From assembly GCA_004011035.1 (NCBI GenBank), contig CP025734.1:704001-768000 (forward strand): DNA of 64,000 bases, written 5' to 3'. This DNA is from Bdellovibrio sp. qaytius. Lineage in GTDB: Bacteria > Bdellovibrionota > Bdellovibrionia > Bdellovibrionales > Bdellovibrionaceae. The notes under the pieces were generated by a model that had not been told where the DNA came from, ran no database searches, and saw only the letters and a list, made by a program, of their open reading frames with translations. Position 1 is the stretch's first letter, and every line of letters starts with the position of its first letter. Positions 45,401 to 48,377 of this stretch are shown here, piece by piece. The translations under genes and the position numbers were made by a program.

Positions 45401-47070
45401 TATTTAACGTAACAGTGACTGCAGTGAATGATGCTCCGTTAATTTCTGCGATCACAAATGCAACTACAGATTCTGATACAGCAGTTCCATTTACATTCAC
45501 AATTTCAGATGTGGATGCGACATTGGCCTGTACGTCAGCCAACTTAACGGCGTCGTCATCAAATACAACGATGGTTCCTGTAGCGAATATCGTGTTCTCG
45601 GGTACAGCTCCAAATTGTACGGCAACGGTAACACCTGCGACGAATCAAAATGGTCAAACGCAATTATCAATCTCTGTATCAGATAATGGTGTTACAGGAA
45701 GTGGTGGTACTTTAACTGCAGCTTCAGTATTTACAGTGACTGTTCGACCTAAAGCTCCGACAAACGTTGGCTTCAGTGGTGTTTCTTGGACGCAAACAAC
45801 TTCTACTCCAGGAATTTCTTGGACAGCAAGTACATCAAATAATAAAACAGATTACGAAGTGGGTATTACAACATCATCAAGTGGCGGTAATGCAACGGCT
45901 GGTTGGACAAGTATCGGTGGTATCGGAACATCATATACTCACGCCAGTGTTCCTTTCGCAGAATGTACGACTTATTATGCTTCGGTTAGAACAAAAGATT
46001 CTGTCGGAACATATTCTCCTACTTTTGCAACTTCAGTTTCTTCTTTCAAATATGATGGTACGAATCCAGTGGCTCCGACGGGCATTGAGATTATTGGTAA
46101 TGCAACAACATCTAAAGGTTTAAATATTCGTTGGACAACAGGCTCTGATACTTGTTCTTTTGCCGGTCACGACGTCGCTATCGGAACAACATCTGGCGGC
46201 CAAGAAACTGTGGCTTGGACATCTGTTGGAGTCGCTACATCAGATCAAAGAACTGGTATTACACTGGTGAGTGGTACAGCTTACTATATTTCTGTCAGAT
46301 CAAGAGATACATCAGGTCGTACATCAGTAGCTACTGTTGGTCCGTGGAGAACTTGTTCAGGTGTCAGCGGCGCTGTAACTGGAAGCAAAGTTATTCCTCC
46401 TGGATGTTACTATGCGAAAGCTCAAGCTTGGGGTGCCGGTGGAGGCAGTGGTTCGAATGGCTTAGGTTCTAATGCGGGTTCTGCAGGTGGTTATGCCGCA
46501 GCTGAATTTGCAGTTGGACCAGGCGAAACGATTGCATTCACCGCAGGTGGTGCTGGTGGAAATGGTAGTGCTTTAGGTGGTGCTGGTGCAGCTGGTACAT
46601 CAACAGGTGGTGCCGGTGGATATGCAGCTTTCGGTGAAGGCGGCGGCGGCGGCGGCGGGCGCAGTGATGTTTCACGTGCTGGTACAGCAATTATCATCGC
46701 CGGTGCTGGTGGTGGTGGTGGTAAAACAGCGACTGCAGCTGGTGCGGGTGGCGATGGAACTGCCGGTGGAAGTGGAAGCGCTACGGGATCAAGTGGTGGA
46801 TCAACTGCTGGCCGCGGCGGCGGTGGCGGTGGTGTTGATGGTGGTTCTGTTGCAGGAACCGTGGGCGGTCGCGGAGGCACGAGCATGGCTTCGTACTCGG
46901 GATCTCCGGCTGCAGGAAATCCAGCTCCATTTACAGGTTTAATTAATGCAAGTACTCAAGGTGGTAGTGGAGCAAATGCGGGTAATCCTACTGATCCTAA
47001 TCGTACTCCGTGTTTGAATAATGCGGGTAATCCGGCTGTTGCAGGTTGTGTTTACTTAACTTATCCGTAA
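21451..47070 (+). CDS. giant cadherin-like repeat lipoprotein (8,539 residues)
   Basis: GTG start, then a signal peptide (NNLTRFFFFLIIFFVGLFG) and lipobox Cys21, so a lipid-anchored exported protein. Residues about 40-125 are a He_PIG-like domain (INPTTGVVSGTP). From about 126 to 8101 there are roughly 75 tandem repeats of 100-109 residues, each opening VNDAPTI, then NED, D-[IV]-DST and a C-terminal FNVTV strand. Almost every repeat has two Cys, one after the D-D-ST box and one in the PNC turn. The Asp/Asn/Glu boxes resemble cadherin calcium sites. Two Fn3-like domains (about 8100-8300) and a glycine-rich tip (about 8310-8539) follow. I infer a long, rigid, Ca-stabilised surface fibre or adhesin. 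No RTX or type I secretion C-terminus is seen. No Shine-Dalgarno is close to the GTG. Confidence 0.9.
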   Translation: MNNLTRFFFFLIIFFVGLFGCTRNPLGEQIFQPVVSANFILSHSCVVSLTQDVPFTCNIVSSDNTAPIVWSLASTTTCAWASINPTTGVVSGTPLDAHVGTCNLVIGAAQPAVSSRPLTITLTIANVAPTLTITNATSINEDAVATLIKTDVQVQASEEGDGVYSFDHATTTGPRCIDHAQGLVIDSATGAITFNPAADYFGTCQIKVLFDDQTGTANATVSSEFSITVNSINDAPVLSAIANQSLSQSSSIAVNFTFSDVDDTVACSSANLSFASSNNGLIDPATAISFSGTVPNCTATITPTVAQTGVANLTLTGTDGTLNTVRNFSVTVVPVNNTPVISAIGNQTTSEDTPINVPFTISDTDNILTCTSANLTATSGNLGLMPLANIVFSGVMPNCIATFTPVANANGISNIQITVLDNGTPNLQASTTFSLTVSPINDPPVISAIVNQTTNEDTPIGVTFTITDVDNPMNCSSSMSASTSDPSVMPVANMVFSGTAPNCTVTLTPVANTAGIANIVLTVSDGLLSSTAPFSITVNAVNDAPTISTIANQTINEDSATGVLAFTINDIDSGLTCLGSVTASSSNTAIIPNGSIVIGGSAPNCTVTVTPFADATGGPVNITLTLTDSGNPLPAKVASTSFTVTVTPINDAPAISAIANQTTNEDTATSAIAFTITDVDSTLVCNTAVAAASSDNSRITNAGIVIGGTAPNCTVTVTPLANASGGPVDITLTLTDNGTPLPALTALTTFQVTITPVNDAPMISSITNQTVNEDASVVVNFTINDVDDILNCSAASLTATSSDTTLVPVASIVFGGTAPNCTATITPAANLNGPSNIGITVTDGTLSNVSNFTLTVSPVNDAPTISTVANQTINEDTPTGALAFTIGDIDSTLTCAGSVVGTSANTTIIPNTNIVIAGTAPNCTVTVTPGANQNGGPVQVTLTLTDAGTPAPNLTASSVFQVSINAINDTPVISAIADQALTESSSGTVTFTINDVDSTLNCSTSMFASSSDTTLIPVVNIVFGGTAPNCTATITPAAGLSGTSNLVFIVDDGTTQATEPFAVVVSPVNDAPTITPIAAQSTSEDVALGVNFIIGDADTAIACSAANLSATSSNGTLLPVGSIAFSGAYPNCLATLTPGADLNGTTNVVITVTDGTTPVGASFTLTVTPVNDAPTITPIAAQNTNEDTATAAIPFTIGDIDSTITCAGAVSVSSSDSTVIASAGVVIAGTYPSCTATITPVANSTGIANITLTVTDAGTPAPNLTASTTFAVTVNAVNDAPTISPIANLTMSEDSVTAALPFTIGDSDSAVTCASVSVASADTSVIPVSGVVIGGAFPNCTVTVTPLVNKYGGPVSLTLTLTDSGNPLPAQTATSVFAVTVTNVNDAPVLAAIANQFTTEDTPVVVNFTPSDIDNILTCSSLNMSAASSGATLIPVANIVFGGTLPNCTATITPAANLVGTSTITLTVNDNGTPNLQDVQSFDVTVSAVNDAPVITAIGAQSVNEDSFVAVNVLVNDVDSTINCSTDIQTSSSSPAIVAAGNVVFSGTAPNCLATITPIADQYGTVNLTFTATDGALTGSQSFVLTVNPVNDAPTISAIASQTLAVNTTGAAIPFNIDDIDSAVACSGANLSATSADQSIVANSGIVFGGAYPNCTVTLTPVASAVGGPVLITVTLTDSGTPLPALTATSSFNVTVNTPTAPPTISVIGAQSVNEDNTITVNFTISDPDTTLDCNTSVTTATTSATLVSIGSVVFSGTATNCSALITPIANRNGLVDLTFTVTDGATTAADTFTLTVNPINDAPVISAIGAQSTNEDVAGTINFTITDIDSTLNCATSIVATSSNAGLIPVSGVVFAGTAPNCTATVTPVADQNGTSNLTFTVSDGSLTDVGAFTMTVNAVNDAPVISVIANQNTNEDTALPVTFTITDIDSVLNCTTSVSATSTNTALIPVSGVVFTGGASACTATVTPLPNANGNSNLTFTVSDGALTAATTFNFSVNPVNDAPTIGAIADQTISEDVPTAVLPFTIGDVDSTVSCSTSITVSSSDTTLIPVSGVVVGGAYPNCTVQVTPATNLSGGPVQITLTLTDAGTPAPNLAVSEVFNVTVNGVNDAPTISSVANQTINEDTSTAAIPFTIGDVDSAIDCTTNVTVSSSNTAVIPVSGVVVAGSYPNCTVQVTPLPNANGGPIQITLTVTDAGTPAPNLSVNSTFNVTVTPVDDAPVILAIGAQSTNEDTPLPITFNITDIDNTLNCNTSMTISSSNTALIPVSGVVFSGTPANCTATITPLPNQNGTADLTFTVSDGSLSASTLFTQTVVAVNDAPVISAIGAQSTNEDTPVVVNFTISDVDNTLDCTTLVSMSSSNTALVSASSVVFAGTATNCTATITPNLNQNGATTLTFTVTDGSLNAASAFTMTVNPVNDAPTISVIADQTISEDGTTGALAFTIADVDNALVCTSAISVGSNNAALIPVSAVAIAGASTSCTVTVTPLPGMSGVATLTLTVSDGLLTSNEVFDVTVNGVNDAPTIIANTPQSTNEDTAIPVNFTIGDVDSVLSCSTSVSVSSSNTALVSAAGVVFSGSYPNCIATITPAADQNGTVNLTFTVSDGSLSASDSFVLTVNAINDAPVIAAIGAQSVNEDGSIPVSFSITDIDSTLNCSTSMSISSTNPSLVSAASIVFSGTPSTCTATITPAANQNGTANLTFTVSDGSLTATDTFTLTVNAVNDAPTISAIGAQTVNEDNNLVVNFTVNDVDSVLVCSTLNLTTASTVSGIVPTSNIVFSGTYPNCTATITPVANANGATNITLTINDNATPNLQASTTFTMTVNAVNDAPVIAAIGAQSVNEDASLPVAFSITDVDSTLDCTTSMSISSTNPALVSAASIVFSGTAPNCTATITPATNQFGTANLTFTVSDTLLTDAKTFTLTVNSQPDAPVILPISAQSTNEDVALPVTYTISDIDSTLDCTTSMSLSSSNTALVSAAGVVFSGSLPNCTATITPAANLSGVVDLTFIVSDGVLSAAQTFTLTVNAVNDAPVITPVVAQSTNEDVALPIAFSISDVDNILNCATSVTASASNTTLVPSIVLSGTWPACVVTVTPGANQNGVTTLSLAVSDGSLSAGTSFTFTVNAINDAPVIAAIAGQSTNEDTASLPIAITISDVDSTLNCTTSMSASSSNTTVVPVSNIVFSGVFPACVATVTPGANQTGTSDLTFTVSDGSLTAAQTFTFTVNPVNDAPTIGAVANQTINEDTSTAAIPFTIGDIDSTILCSSANVTVSSSNTAIIPVSGVVIGGSYPNCTVTVTPLPDANGGPTQISLTVSDGSLSAQSVFNVTVTPVNDAPTISVITAQTTTEDTPTTPIAFTISDIDSAVTCASVTFASSNTAVVPNANYVISGAAQNCTLTITPAAGQNGGPFQISLTIADGGAPNLTAQSTFSLTVNGTNDAPTITPIADLTINEDTPTAALPFAIADIDNVVDCSTSITVSSSNTAIIPVSGVVIGGSGTNCTVTVTPQVNQNGGPVQITVTVTDTGAPAGSAQSTFNVTVTPVNDAPTIGSIANQVISEDTSTAALPFAIADVETAVSCSTSMSVSSSNTAVIPVSGVVIAGTAPNCSVQVIPNAGQSSATPIQITLTVTDAGSPAPNLSTQSIFLVTVNAVNDAPTIGTVADQTINEDSATAALPIAIGDTDSTITCANLTASSSNTAVIPVSGVVIAGSYPNCTVQVTPLPNANGGPIQITLTLTDAGTPAPNLSVQTTFNVTVTAVNDAPVISALGNQTINEDTSTAVLPFTISDVDSTVDCATSITISSSNTAIIPVSGVVIGGSGTNCTVTVTPQVNANGGPVRISLTLTDAGTPAPNLSVQSTFDVTVNAVNNGPTISTISDLSTNEDTATAPLALQINDIDSTLVCSTSVTVSSSNTAIIPVSGVVVSGTAPNCFVTVTPLVNKNGGPVQISLTVTDGSLSAQSVFNITVDPINDAPTISTIANQTVNEDNSTSALAFTINDVDSTVSCTTGMTASSSNTTLIPVSGVVFAGSAPNCTVTITPNAGQNGGPTQITLFVTDTGSPMPAMTAMSTFNVTVNAVNDAPTITPIANLAVNEDNAAPITFDIDDQDSVLLCTSANLSATSTNTGLVSAASIVFGGTYPNCTATATPAANANGTTNITITVMDNGAPNLQASQTFTLTVNAVNDAPTIGTVADQTINEDTATAALPITIGDTDSTITCANLTASSANTAVIPVSGVVIAGSYPNCTVQVIPSVNQSGGPIQITLTLTDAGTPAPNLSVQSTFNVTVNAVNDAPTIGTIANQTINEDAATAALPFTIGDADSTIDCTTNVTVSSSNTAVIPVSGVVVAGSYPNCTVQVTPLVNQSGGPIQITLTLTDAGSPAPNLSVQSTFNVTVNAVNDAPMIGTVLDQTINEDTSTAALPFAISDIDSTIACSSANITVSSSNTAVIPVSGVVIGGSYPACTVTVTPLVNKNSATPIQITLTLTDAGTPAPNLSIQTTFNVTVNAVNDAPTFPLTVANQTIAEDTSTSALPFTISDIDSTIDCTTNVTVSSSNTAIIPVSGVVVAGSFPNCTVQVIPNAGQNGGPVNITLTLTDSGTPMPALAASTQFTVTVTAVNDAPTITAIADQTINEDNSTVPLAFDIDDIDNTLSCATSMSVSSSNTAIIPVSGIVITGTAPNCSVQVTPLPNANGGPVQITLTVADTGSPVLTAQEIFTVTVNAVNDAPTITSIANQTINEDAATAALTFTIADIDSTVNCATAVTVSSSNTTIIPVSGVVVAGGAGTNCTVTVTPNAGQNGGPTQITLTVTDSGTPMPALSTQSTFNVTVNAVNDAPTIGAIANQTINEDTATAALPFTINDSDSTIDCTTNVTVSSSNTAVIPVSGIVVAGSYPNCTVQVTPLPNANGGPTQITLTLTDAGTPAPNLSVQSTFNVTVTPVNDAPTIGTIADLSTNEDTATAALPFTIGDVDSTIACGSANITVSSSNTAVIPVSGIVVAGSYPNCTVQVTPLVNKNSATPIQISLTLTDAGTPAPNLSVQTTFNVTVNAVNDVPVITAIANQTINEDGVAAGLTFSITDVDSTLDCASSMTGSSSNTAVVSTTGIVFGGTAPNCTVTVTPNAGAFGTANITLTLTDAGTPAPNLSAQTSFVLTVNPVNNAPTITAIADATINEDSFVVVNFDIADTDDVLLCTSANLTMSSSNTTLVSHTSVVFGGTYPNCTATITPTANQNGLANLTITVIDHGTPSLQASRTFALTVDPVNDAPTISTVAAQTINEDTATAALPFTIGDIDSTIVCSSANVSVSSSNTAIIPVSGVVIGGAYPNCTVTVTPLPNANGGPTQITLTVTDTGTPMPALTAQSVFNVTVSAVNDTPTISVIANQTTNEDTPTAAIPFTIGDLDSTIDCSTSVVPSSSNTAIIPVSGVVVTGSYPNCFVTVTPLVDKNGGPVNITLTLTDAGTPAPNISVNTQFTVTVNAVNDAPTIGTIADLSTNEDTPTAALPFTISDSDSTIVCSSANITVSSSNTAIVPVSGIVVAGTYPNCTVTVTPLVNTNGGPVNITLTLTDSGTGTPGLLSAQTSFQLTVDPVNDAPTIGTVANQTINEDAATAALPFTIGDIDSTIVCSSANVSVSSSNTAIIPVSGVVIGGAYPNCTVQVTPLPNANGGPTQITLTVTDSGSPMPALSAQSTFNVTVNAVNDAPTIGTVADATINEDTSSAALPFTINDSDSTIVCSSANVTVSSSNTAIIPVSGVVIGGAYPNCTATVTPLPNANGGPTQITLTLTDSGTGTPGLLTAQSTFNVTVTAVNDAPTITTVANQTINEDSSTSALAFTIADIDSTLSCTTGITVSSSNTAIIPVSGVVITGTAPNCLVTVTPLPNANGGPTQISLTVTDTGTGSGGLLTAQSTFNVTVNPVNDVPTITAIANQNINEDSSSTALAFTISDLDSTVDCATSMSVSSSNTAIIPVSGVVVAGSGSNCTVTITPLPNANGGPTQITLTVTDSGSPAPNLSAQSTFMVTVDAVNDAPTIGTIADLSTNEDTPTAALPFTIGDIDSTIVCSSANISVSSSNTAIIPVSGIVVAGTYPNCTVTVTPLVDTNGGPVNITLTLTDSGTGTGGLLSAQTSFQLTVNAVNDAPTIGSVGNQTINEDTASAALPFTIGDIDSTIVCSSANVSVSSSNTAIIPVSGVVIGGAYPNCTVTVTPLPNANGGPTQITLTVTDSGTPMPALTAQSTFNVTVNAVNDAPTIGTVADATINEDTSSAALPFTIGDTDSTIVCSSANISVSSSNTAIIPVSGVVIGGAYPNCTATVTPLPNANGGPTQITLTLTDSGTGAGGLLSVQSTFNVTVTAVNDAPIIATVANQTINEDSSTSALAFTITDVDSTLNCTTGVAVSSSNTAIIPVSGIVVAGTAPNCTVTVTPLPNANGGPTQITLTVTDTGTGTGGLLTAQSTFNVTVNPVNDAPTITSVANQTINEDAATSALAFTIADLDSTVDCSTSISVSSSNTAIIPVSGVVVTGAGTSCFVTVTPLPNANGGPVNITLTVTDSGSPAPNLSTSTQFAVTVNAVNDAPTISAPANQTINEDGVTTGLTFTIGDIDSTILCSSANVVASSSNTAIIPVSGVVVAGTYPNCTVTVTPLPNANGGPTQITLTLTDSGTGTGGLLSAQSTFNVTVTAVNDAPTIGTVAAQFISEDTSTGPVAFTIGDIDSTILCSSANVTVSSSNTTIIPVSGIVVAGTYPNCTVAVTPAADQVGGPVQISLTLTDSGTGTGGLLSVQSTFNVTVSGVNDAPTIGTVADQTTNEDTPTAAIPFTINDVDSALTCSSANVSVSSSNTAIIPVSGIVVTGTAPNCFVTVTPLPNANGGPTQITLTLTDSGTGTGGLLTAQTTFNVTVTAVNDAPIMSVISAQSENEDNNEVINFTITDVDSTLNCTTSLTASSSNTALIPVSGVVFTGTAPNCTATITPNADQNGTADITFTVTDSGTGTGGLLTASRLFTQTIVPVNDAPTMNAIGNVTINEDGNSAVPFVIGDIDSVLLCTSANVSKASTDTTLVPLANIVIGGTFPNCTATVTPVANGNGSSDITLTVFDNGSPNLQASRTFTFAVTAVNDAPTIGTVANQTINEDNSTAALAFTIGDIDSTILCSSANVSVSSSNTAIIPVSGIVVAGTYPNCTVTVTPLPNANGGPTQISLTLTDSGTGTGGLLSVQSTFNVTVTAVNDAPTITAPANQTINEDGVTTGLTFTIGDIDSTILCSSANVVASSSNTAIIPVSGVVVAGTYPNCTVTVTPLPNANGGPTQITLTLTDSGTGTPGNLSVQSVFNVTVTAVNDAPTISAPANQTINEDGVTTGLTFTIGDIDSTILCSSANVVASSSNTAIIPVSGVVVAGTYPNCTVTVTPLPNANGGPTQISLTLTDSGTGTGGLLSVQSVFNVTVTAVNDAPTISTPANLTLNEDGVTSGTFTIGDIDSTIICSSANVVASSSNTAIIPVSGVVVTGTYPNCIVTVTPLPNANGGPTQISLTLTDSGTGTPGNLSVQSVFNVTVSAVNDTPTISTPANLTLNEDGVTSGTFTIGDIDSTIICSSANVVASSSNTAIIPVSGVVVTGTYPNCIVTVTPLPNANGGPTQISLTLTDSGTGTPGNLSVQSVFNVTVTAVNDAPTISTPANLTLNEDGVTSGTFTIGDVDSTIVCSSANVTVSSSNTAIIPVSGVVISGTYPNCIATVTPLPNANGGPTQISLTVTDTGTGTGGLLSAQSVFNVTVTAVNDTPTISTPANLTLNEDGVTSGAFTIGDIDSTIICSSANVVASSSNTAIIPVSGVVVTGTYPNCIVTVTPLPNANGGPTQISLTLTDSGTGTGGLLSVQSVFNVTVTAVNDAPTISTPANITLNEDGVSSGTFTIGDVDSTIVCSSANVTVSSSNTAIIPVSGVVISGTYPNCIATVTPLPNANGGPTRISLTLTDSGTGTGGLLSVQSVFNVTVTAVNDAPLISAITNATTDSDTAVPFTFTISDVDATLACTSANLTASSSNTTMVPVANIVFSGTAPNCTATVTPATNQNGQTQLSISVSDNGVTGSGGTLTAASVFTVTVRPKAPTNVGFSGVSWTQTTSTPGISWTASTSNNKTDYEVGITTSSSGGNATAGWTSIGGIGTSYTHASVPFAECTTYYASVRTKDSVGTYSPTFATSVSSFKYDGTNPVAPTGIEIIGNATTSKGLNIRWTTGSDTCSFAGHDVAIGTTSGGQETVAWTSVGVATSDQRTGITLVSGTAYYISVRSRDTSGRTSVATVGPWRTCSGVSGAVTGSKVIPPGCYYAKAQAWGAGGGSGSNGLGSNAGSAGGYAAAEFAVGPGETIAFTAGGAGGNGSALGGAGAAGTSTGGAGGYAAFGEGGGGGGGRSDVSRAGTAIIIAGAGGGGGKTATAAGAGGDGTAGGSGSATGSSGGSTAGRGGGGGGVDGGSVAGTVGGRGGTSMASYSGSPAAGNPAPFTGLINASTQGGSGANAGNPTDPNRTPCLNNAGNPAVAGCVYLTYP
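37903..41178 (+). repeat. two consecutive 1,638-bp blocks of five repeats each
   Basis: Block A is 37903-39540 and block B is 39541-41178, both exactly 1,638 bp measured between GAT codons of equivalent NDAP junctions. The five units pair off in order: IADLSTNEDTPT, then a VANQ/VGNQ unit, VADATINEDTSS, a VANQTINEDSST unit with the CTTG signature, and an INED unit with DLDSTVDC. This shows duplication of a five-repeat segment. Confidence 0.85.
44122..45429 (+). repeat. two consecutive 654-bp blocks of two repeats each
   Basis: 44122-44775 and 44776-45429 are exactly 654 bp each (218 codons). Within them, about 145 bp from 44518 and from 45172 can be read as identical except for one base. In both blocks a unit with DIDSTIIC/VVASS is followed by one with DVDSTIVC/VTVSS and VVISG. 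Confidence 0.88.
45751..46356 (+). other. two Fn3-like domains of the giant protein
   Basis: APTNVGFSGVSW ... YYASVRTKDSVG and APTGIEIIGNA ... YYISVRSRDTSG show the fibronectin type III pattern: a Pro-rich start, a central Trp strand, and Tyr plus an R-[TS]-[KR]-D turn near the end. They separate the repeat rod from the glycine-rich tip. Confidence 0.65.
46375..47067 (+). other. glycine-rich C-terminal tip domain of the giant protein
   Basis: About 230 residues dominated by Gly with Ala/Ser/Thr. A framing PPGCYYAKAQAWGAGGG at the start, VGPGETIAFTAGG in the middle and a final AGCVYLTYP strand with Cys resemble the Gly-rich domain (PF12810-like, also found in ALK receptors and phage tip proteins). 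A (GGC)6 run at 46639-46656 encodes poly-Gly. Confidence 0.6.
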
Positions 47071-47090
47071 TTGATAGAGAAAGAGAATTT

Positions 47091-47576
47091 ATGATGAAAA
47101 GTGCATTTTTAATAATTTTATTACTTACTCTGCAAGCCCAGGCTGCAGATTATAAAATTTTATTCAAAACTGATAATACAGATACGCGCATAAATTTTCT
47201 TGATCCCGAAGTTTTGTTTCCGCAGCCCAACGAAAAAATTATTTTCGATCGTAGCAACGTAGATTTAAATCAGATTGTAGTGCTTCGCGTGAATGAAGCC
47301 GGTGAATCTGCAGAAGTTGATGCCAACACATATCGTGATCTTGTAGATAAAGCTTATGTGCAGCTTGAAAGTGGATATCTTTACTTTTACTATTCGAAAC
47401 AATTTTACTCGACGGGTGCATTTGGTATAAGTATAGTTGGTTCATATTATAAAAAACATGCTGAAGCCTTAACAAAAATTGATTATAATCAAAACTTCAA
47501 AGATCGAATTACAAAAGTCTTGAGTGGTTTGACCCCAGTCGATTTAGTTACGGTAGAACCACCACCAGCTGAATAA
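47091..47576 (+). CDS. small exported protein in the giant-lipoprotein operon
   Basis: 161 residues from ATG 47091, 20 bp after the giant gene's stop; the same frame is open 15 codons further upstream inside that gene, but AGAGAAAGAG precedes the ATG pair and gives a clean signal peptide (MMKSAFLIILLLTLQAQA). The mature part is rich in Tyr and charged residues and ends VEPPPAE; it has no Cys after the signal. No family recognised. Its tight spacing to the giant gene and to the following barrel-like gene suggests a periplasmic or surface partner of the fibre. Confidence 0.75.
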   Translation: MMKSAFLIILLLTLQAQAADYKILFKTDNTDTRINFLDPEVLFPQPNEKIIFDRSNVDLNQIVVLRVNEAGESAEVDANTYRDLVDKAYVQLESGYLYFYYSKQFYSTGAFGISIVGSYYKKHAEALTKIDYNQNFKDRITKVLSGLTPVDLVTVEPPPAE

Positions 47577-47599
47577 CAGCTAAGGATATATACGGCAGA

Positions 47600-48367
47600 A
47601 TGAACTTAGTACGGCTTCTTGGAATTATTCTCATCTTTGTCGGCATCGTCGGTGTGACCTCGCAGGTTCATTCAGCCACATCAGATTACGCAAAGCTTGC
47701 GTACATCGATCAAACTATATTAGTTGGCGTTGGTTTAAGCTTCACTAAAATGGAAACCTACTCGACAGTGGGTAATTACTTTTTACTTTCACAAACAAAC
47801 CCTCGCCTTGATATTCGTTACGTTTCAAAAGTTGAAGAAAAATTTCGTCACACAGTGCATGGTTATTTCGTGCGCGAGCAGTACGCCCCAGAAAATCCAA
47901 GTTTTTTCATTCGTAATCGCGAACCGGTTAACCGTTTTGGTTTAACTTATCAACCACAATGGTTTTCTGAAGGCAACGGCGTGTCTTATGGTTTTAATCT
48001 TCAGCTAAAAAGAGCCAATGTGTATTCAGAAGTTCCAACGAATGCCTCGCTTGTCGGAAATATCGCTCAGCGCACAAGTTATGAAGCGGGTGTTGCCATG
48101 AAATGGTACGGGCAAACGGTTTCAAAACTTCCGCTGAGTTTAGATTTAGACTTTTCATATGTGAATCATTTAGCCGTTGATTCGACAATTGATTATATGG
48201 CGGGTATTTCATATCGGCTGGCTTTAGATTTTGATTTCGGTCGTCGCAGTTATTTTTCTAATTTTAATATTCGCGCCTTTTATGAGTACGAAAAAATAGA
48301 TAGCTCATTGCATGCTGTAAATACCAAAGAACTTGGTGTTTCATTGTCGCGCGCAATTTCGTTCTAG
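47600..48367 (+). CDS. putative outer-membrane beta-barrel protein
   Basis: 255 residues with a signal peptide ending near VHSA (residues 23-26). The mature sequence alternates hydrophobic and polar residues with many Tyr/Phe/Trp (for example SYGFNLQLKRANVY, SNFNIRAFYEY) and ends in Phe (SRAISF), the typical C-terminal signature of BAM-inserted barrels; about ten strands could be accommodated. It starts 23 bp after the preceding gene with AAGGA upstream, making it the third gene of the giant-lipoprotein operon. It may anchor or help export the fibre, but that is inference. Confidence 0.72.
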   Translation: MNLVRLLGIILIFVGIVGVTSQVHSATSDYAKLAYIDQTILVGVGLSFTKMETYSTVGNYFLLSQTNPRLDIRYVSKVEEKFRHTVHGYFVREQYAPENPSFFIRNREPVNRFGLTYQPQWFSEGNGVSYGFNLQLKRANVYSEVPTNASLVGNIAQRTSYEAGVAMKWYGQTVSKLPLSLDLDFSYVNHLAVDSTIDYMAGISYRLALDFDFGRRSYFSNFNIRAFYEYEKIDSSLHAVNTKELGVSLSRAISF

Positions 48368-48377
48368 ATATAAAATA

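Larger units (their letters stand above)
21826..45753 (+). repeat. tandem coding repeats, about 75 units of 300-330 bp
   Basis: Counted by the VNDAP-type junctions and their variants (VNNTP, INDPP, VDDAP, QPDAP, VNDTP). Units near the 5' end are divergent and include shorter forms lacking the GTGTGGLL insertion. Units beyond about 37.9 kb are near-identical and fall into exact higher-order blocks. There is no stop or frameshift anywhere in the array. Confidence 0.92.

Noticed and set aside
43494-45542. A 682-codon minus-strand open frame inside the giant gene, and many shorter ones across 21.5-47 kb
   Set aside because: They mirror the tandem repeats and codon bias of the sense strand, have no start signals and repeat with the same period; artefacts of the array.
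21826-45753. Could the long regular repeats be a CRISPR array or satellite DNA?
   Set aside because: Unit length is 300-330 bp, the frame is open throughout, and variation is at protein level; no short repeat-spacer pattern.
21451-47070. Giant protein as a type I secreted RTX/VCBS adhesin
   Set aside because: It has a Sec signal with lipobox and ends in a Gly-rich domain; no RTX nonapeptides, and no adjacent ABC exporter, membrane-fusion or TolC-like genes.
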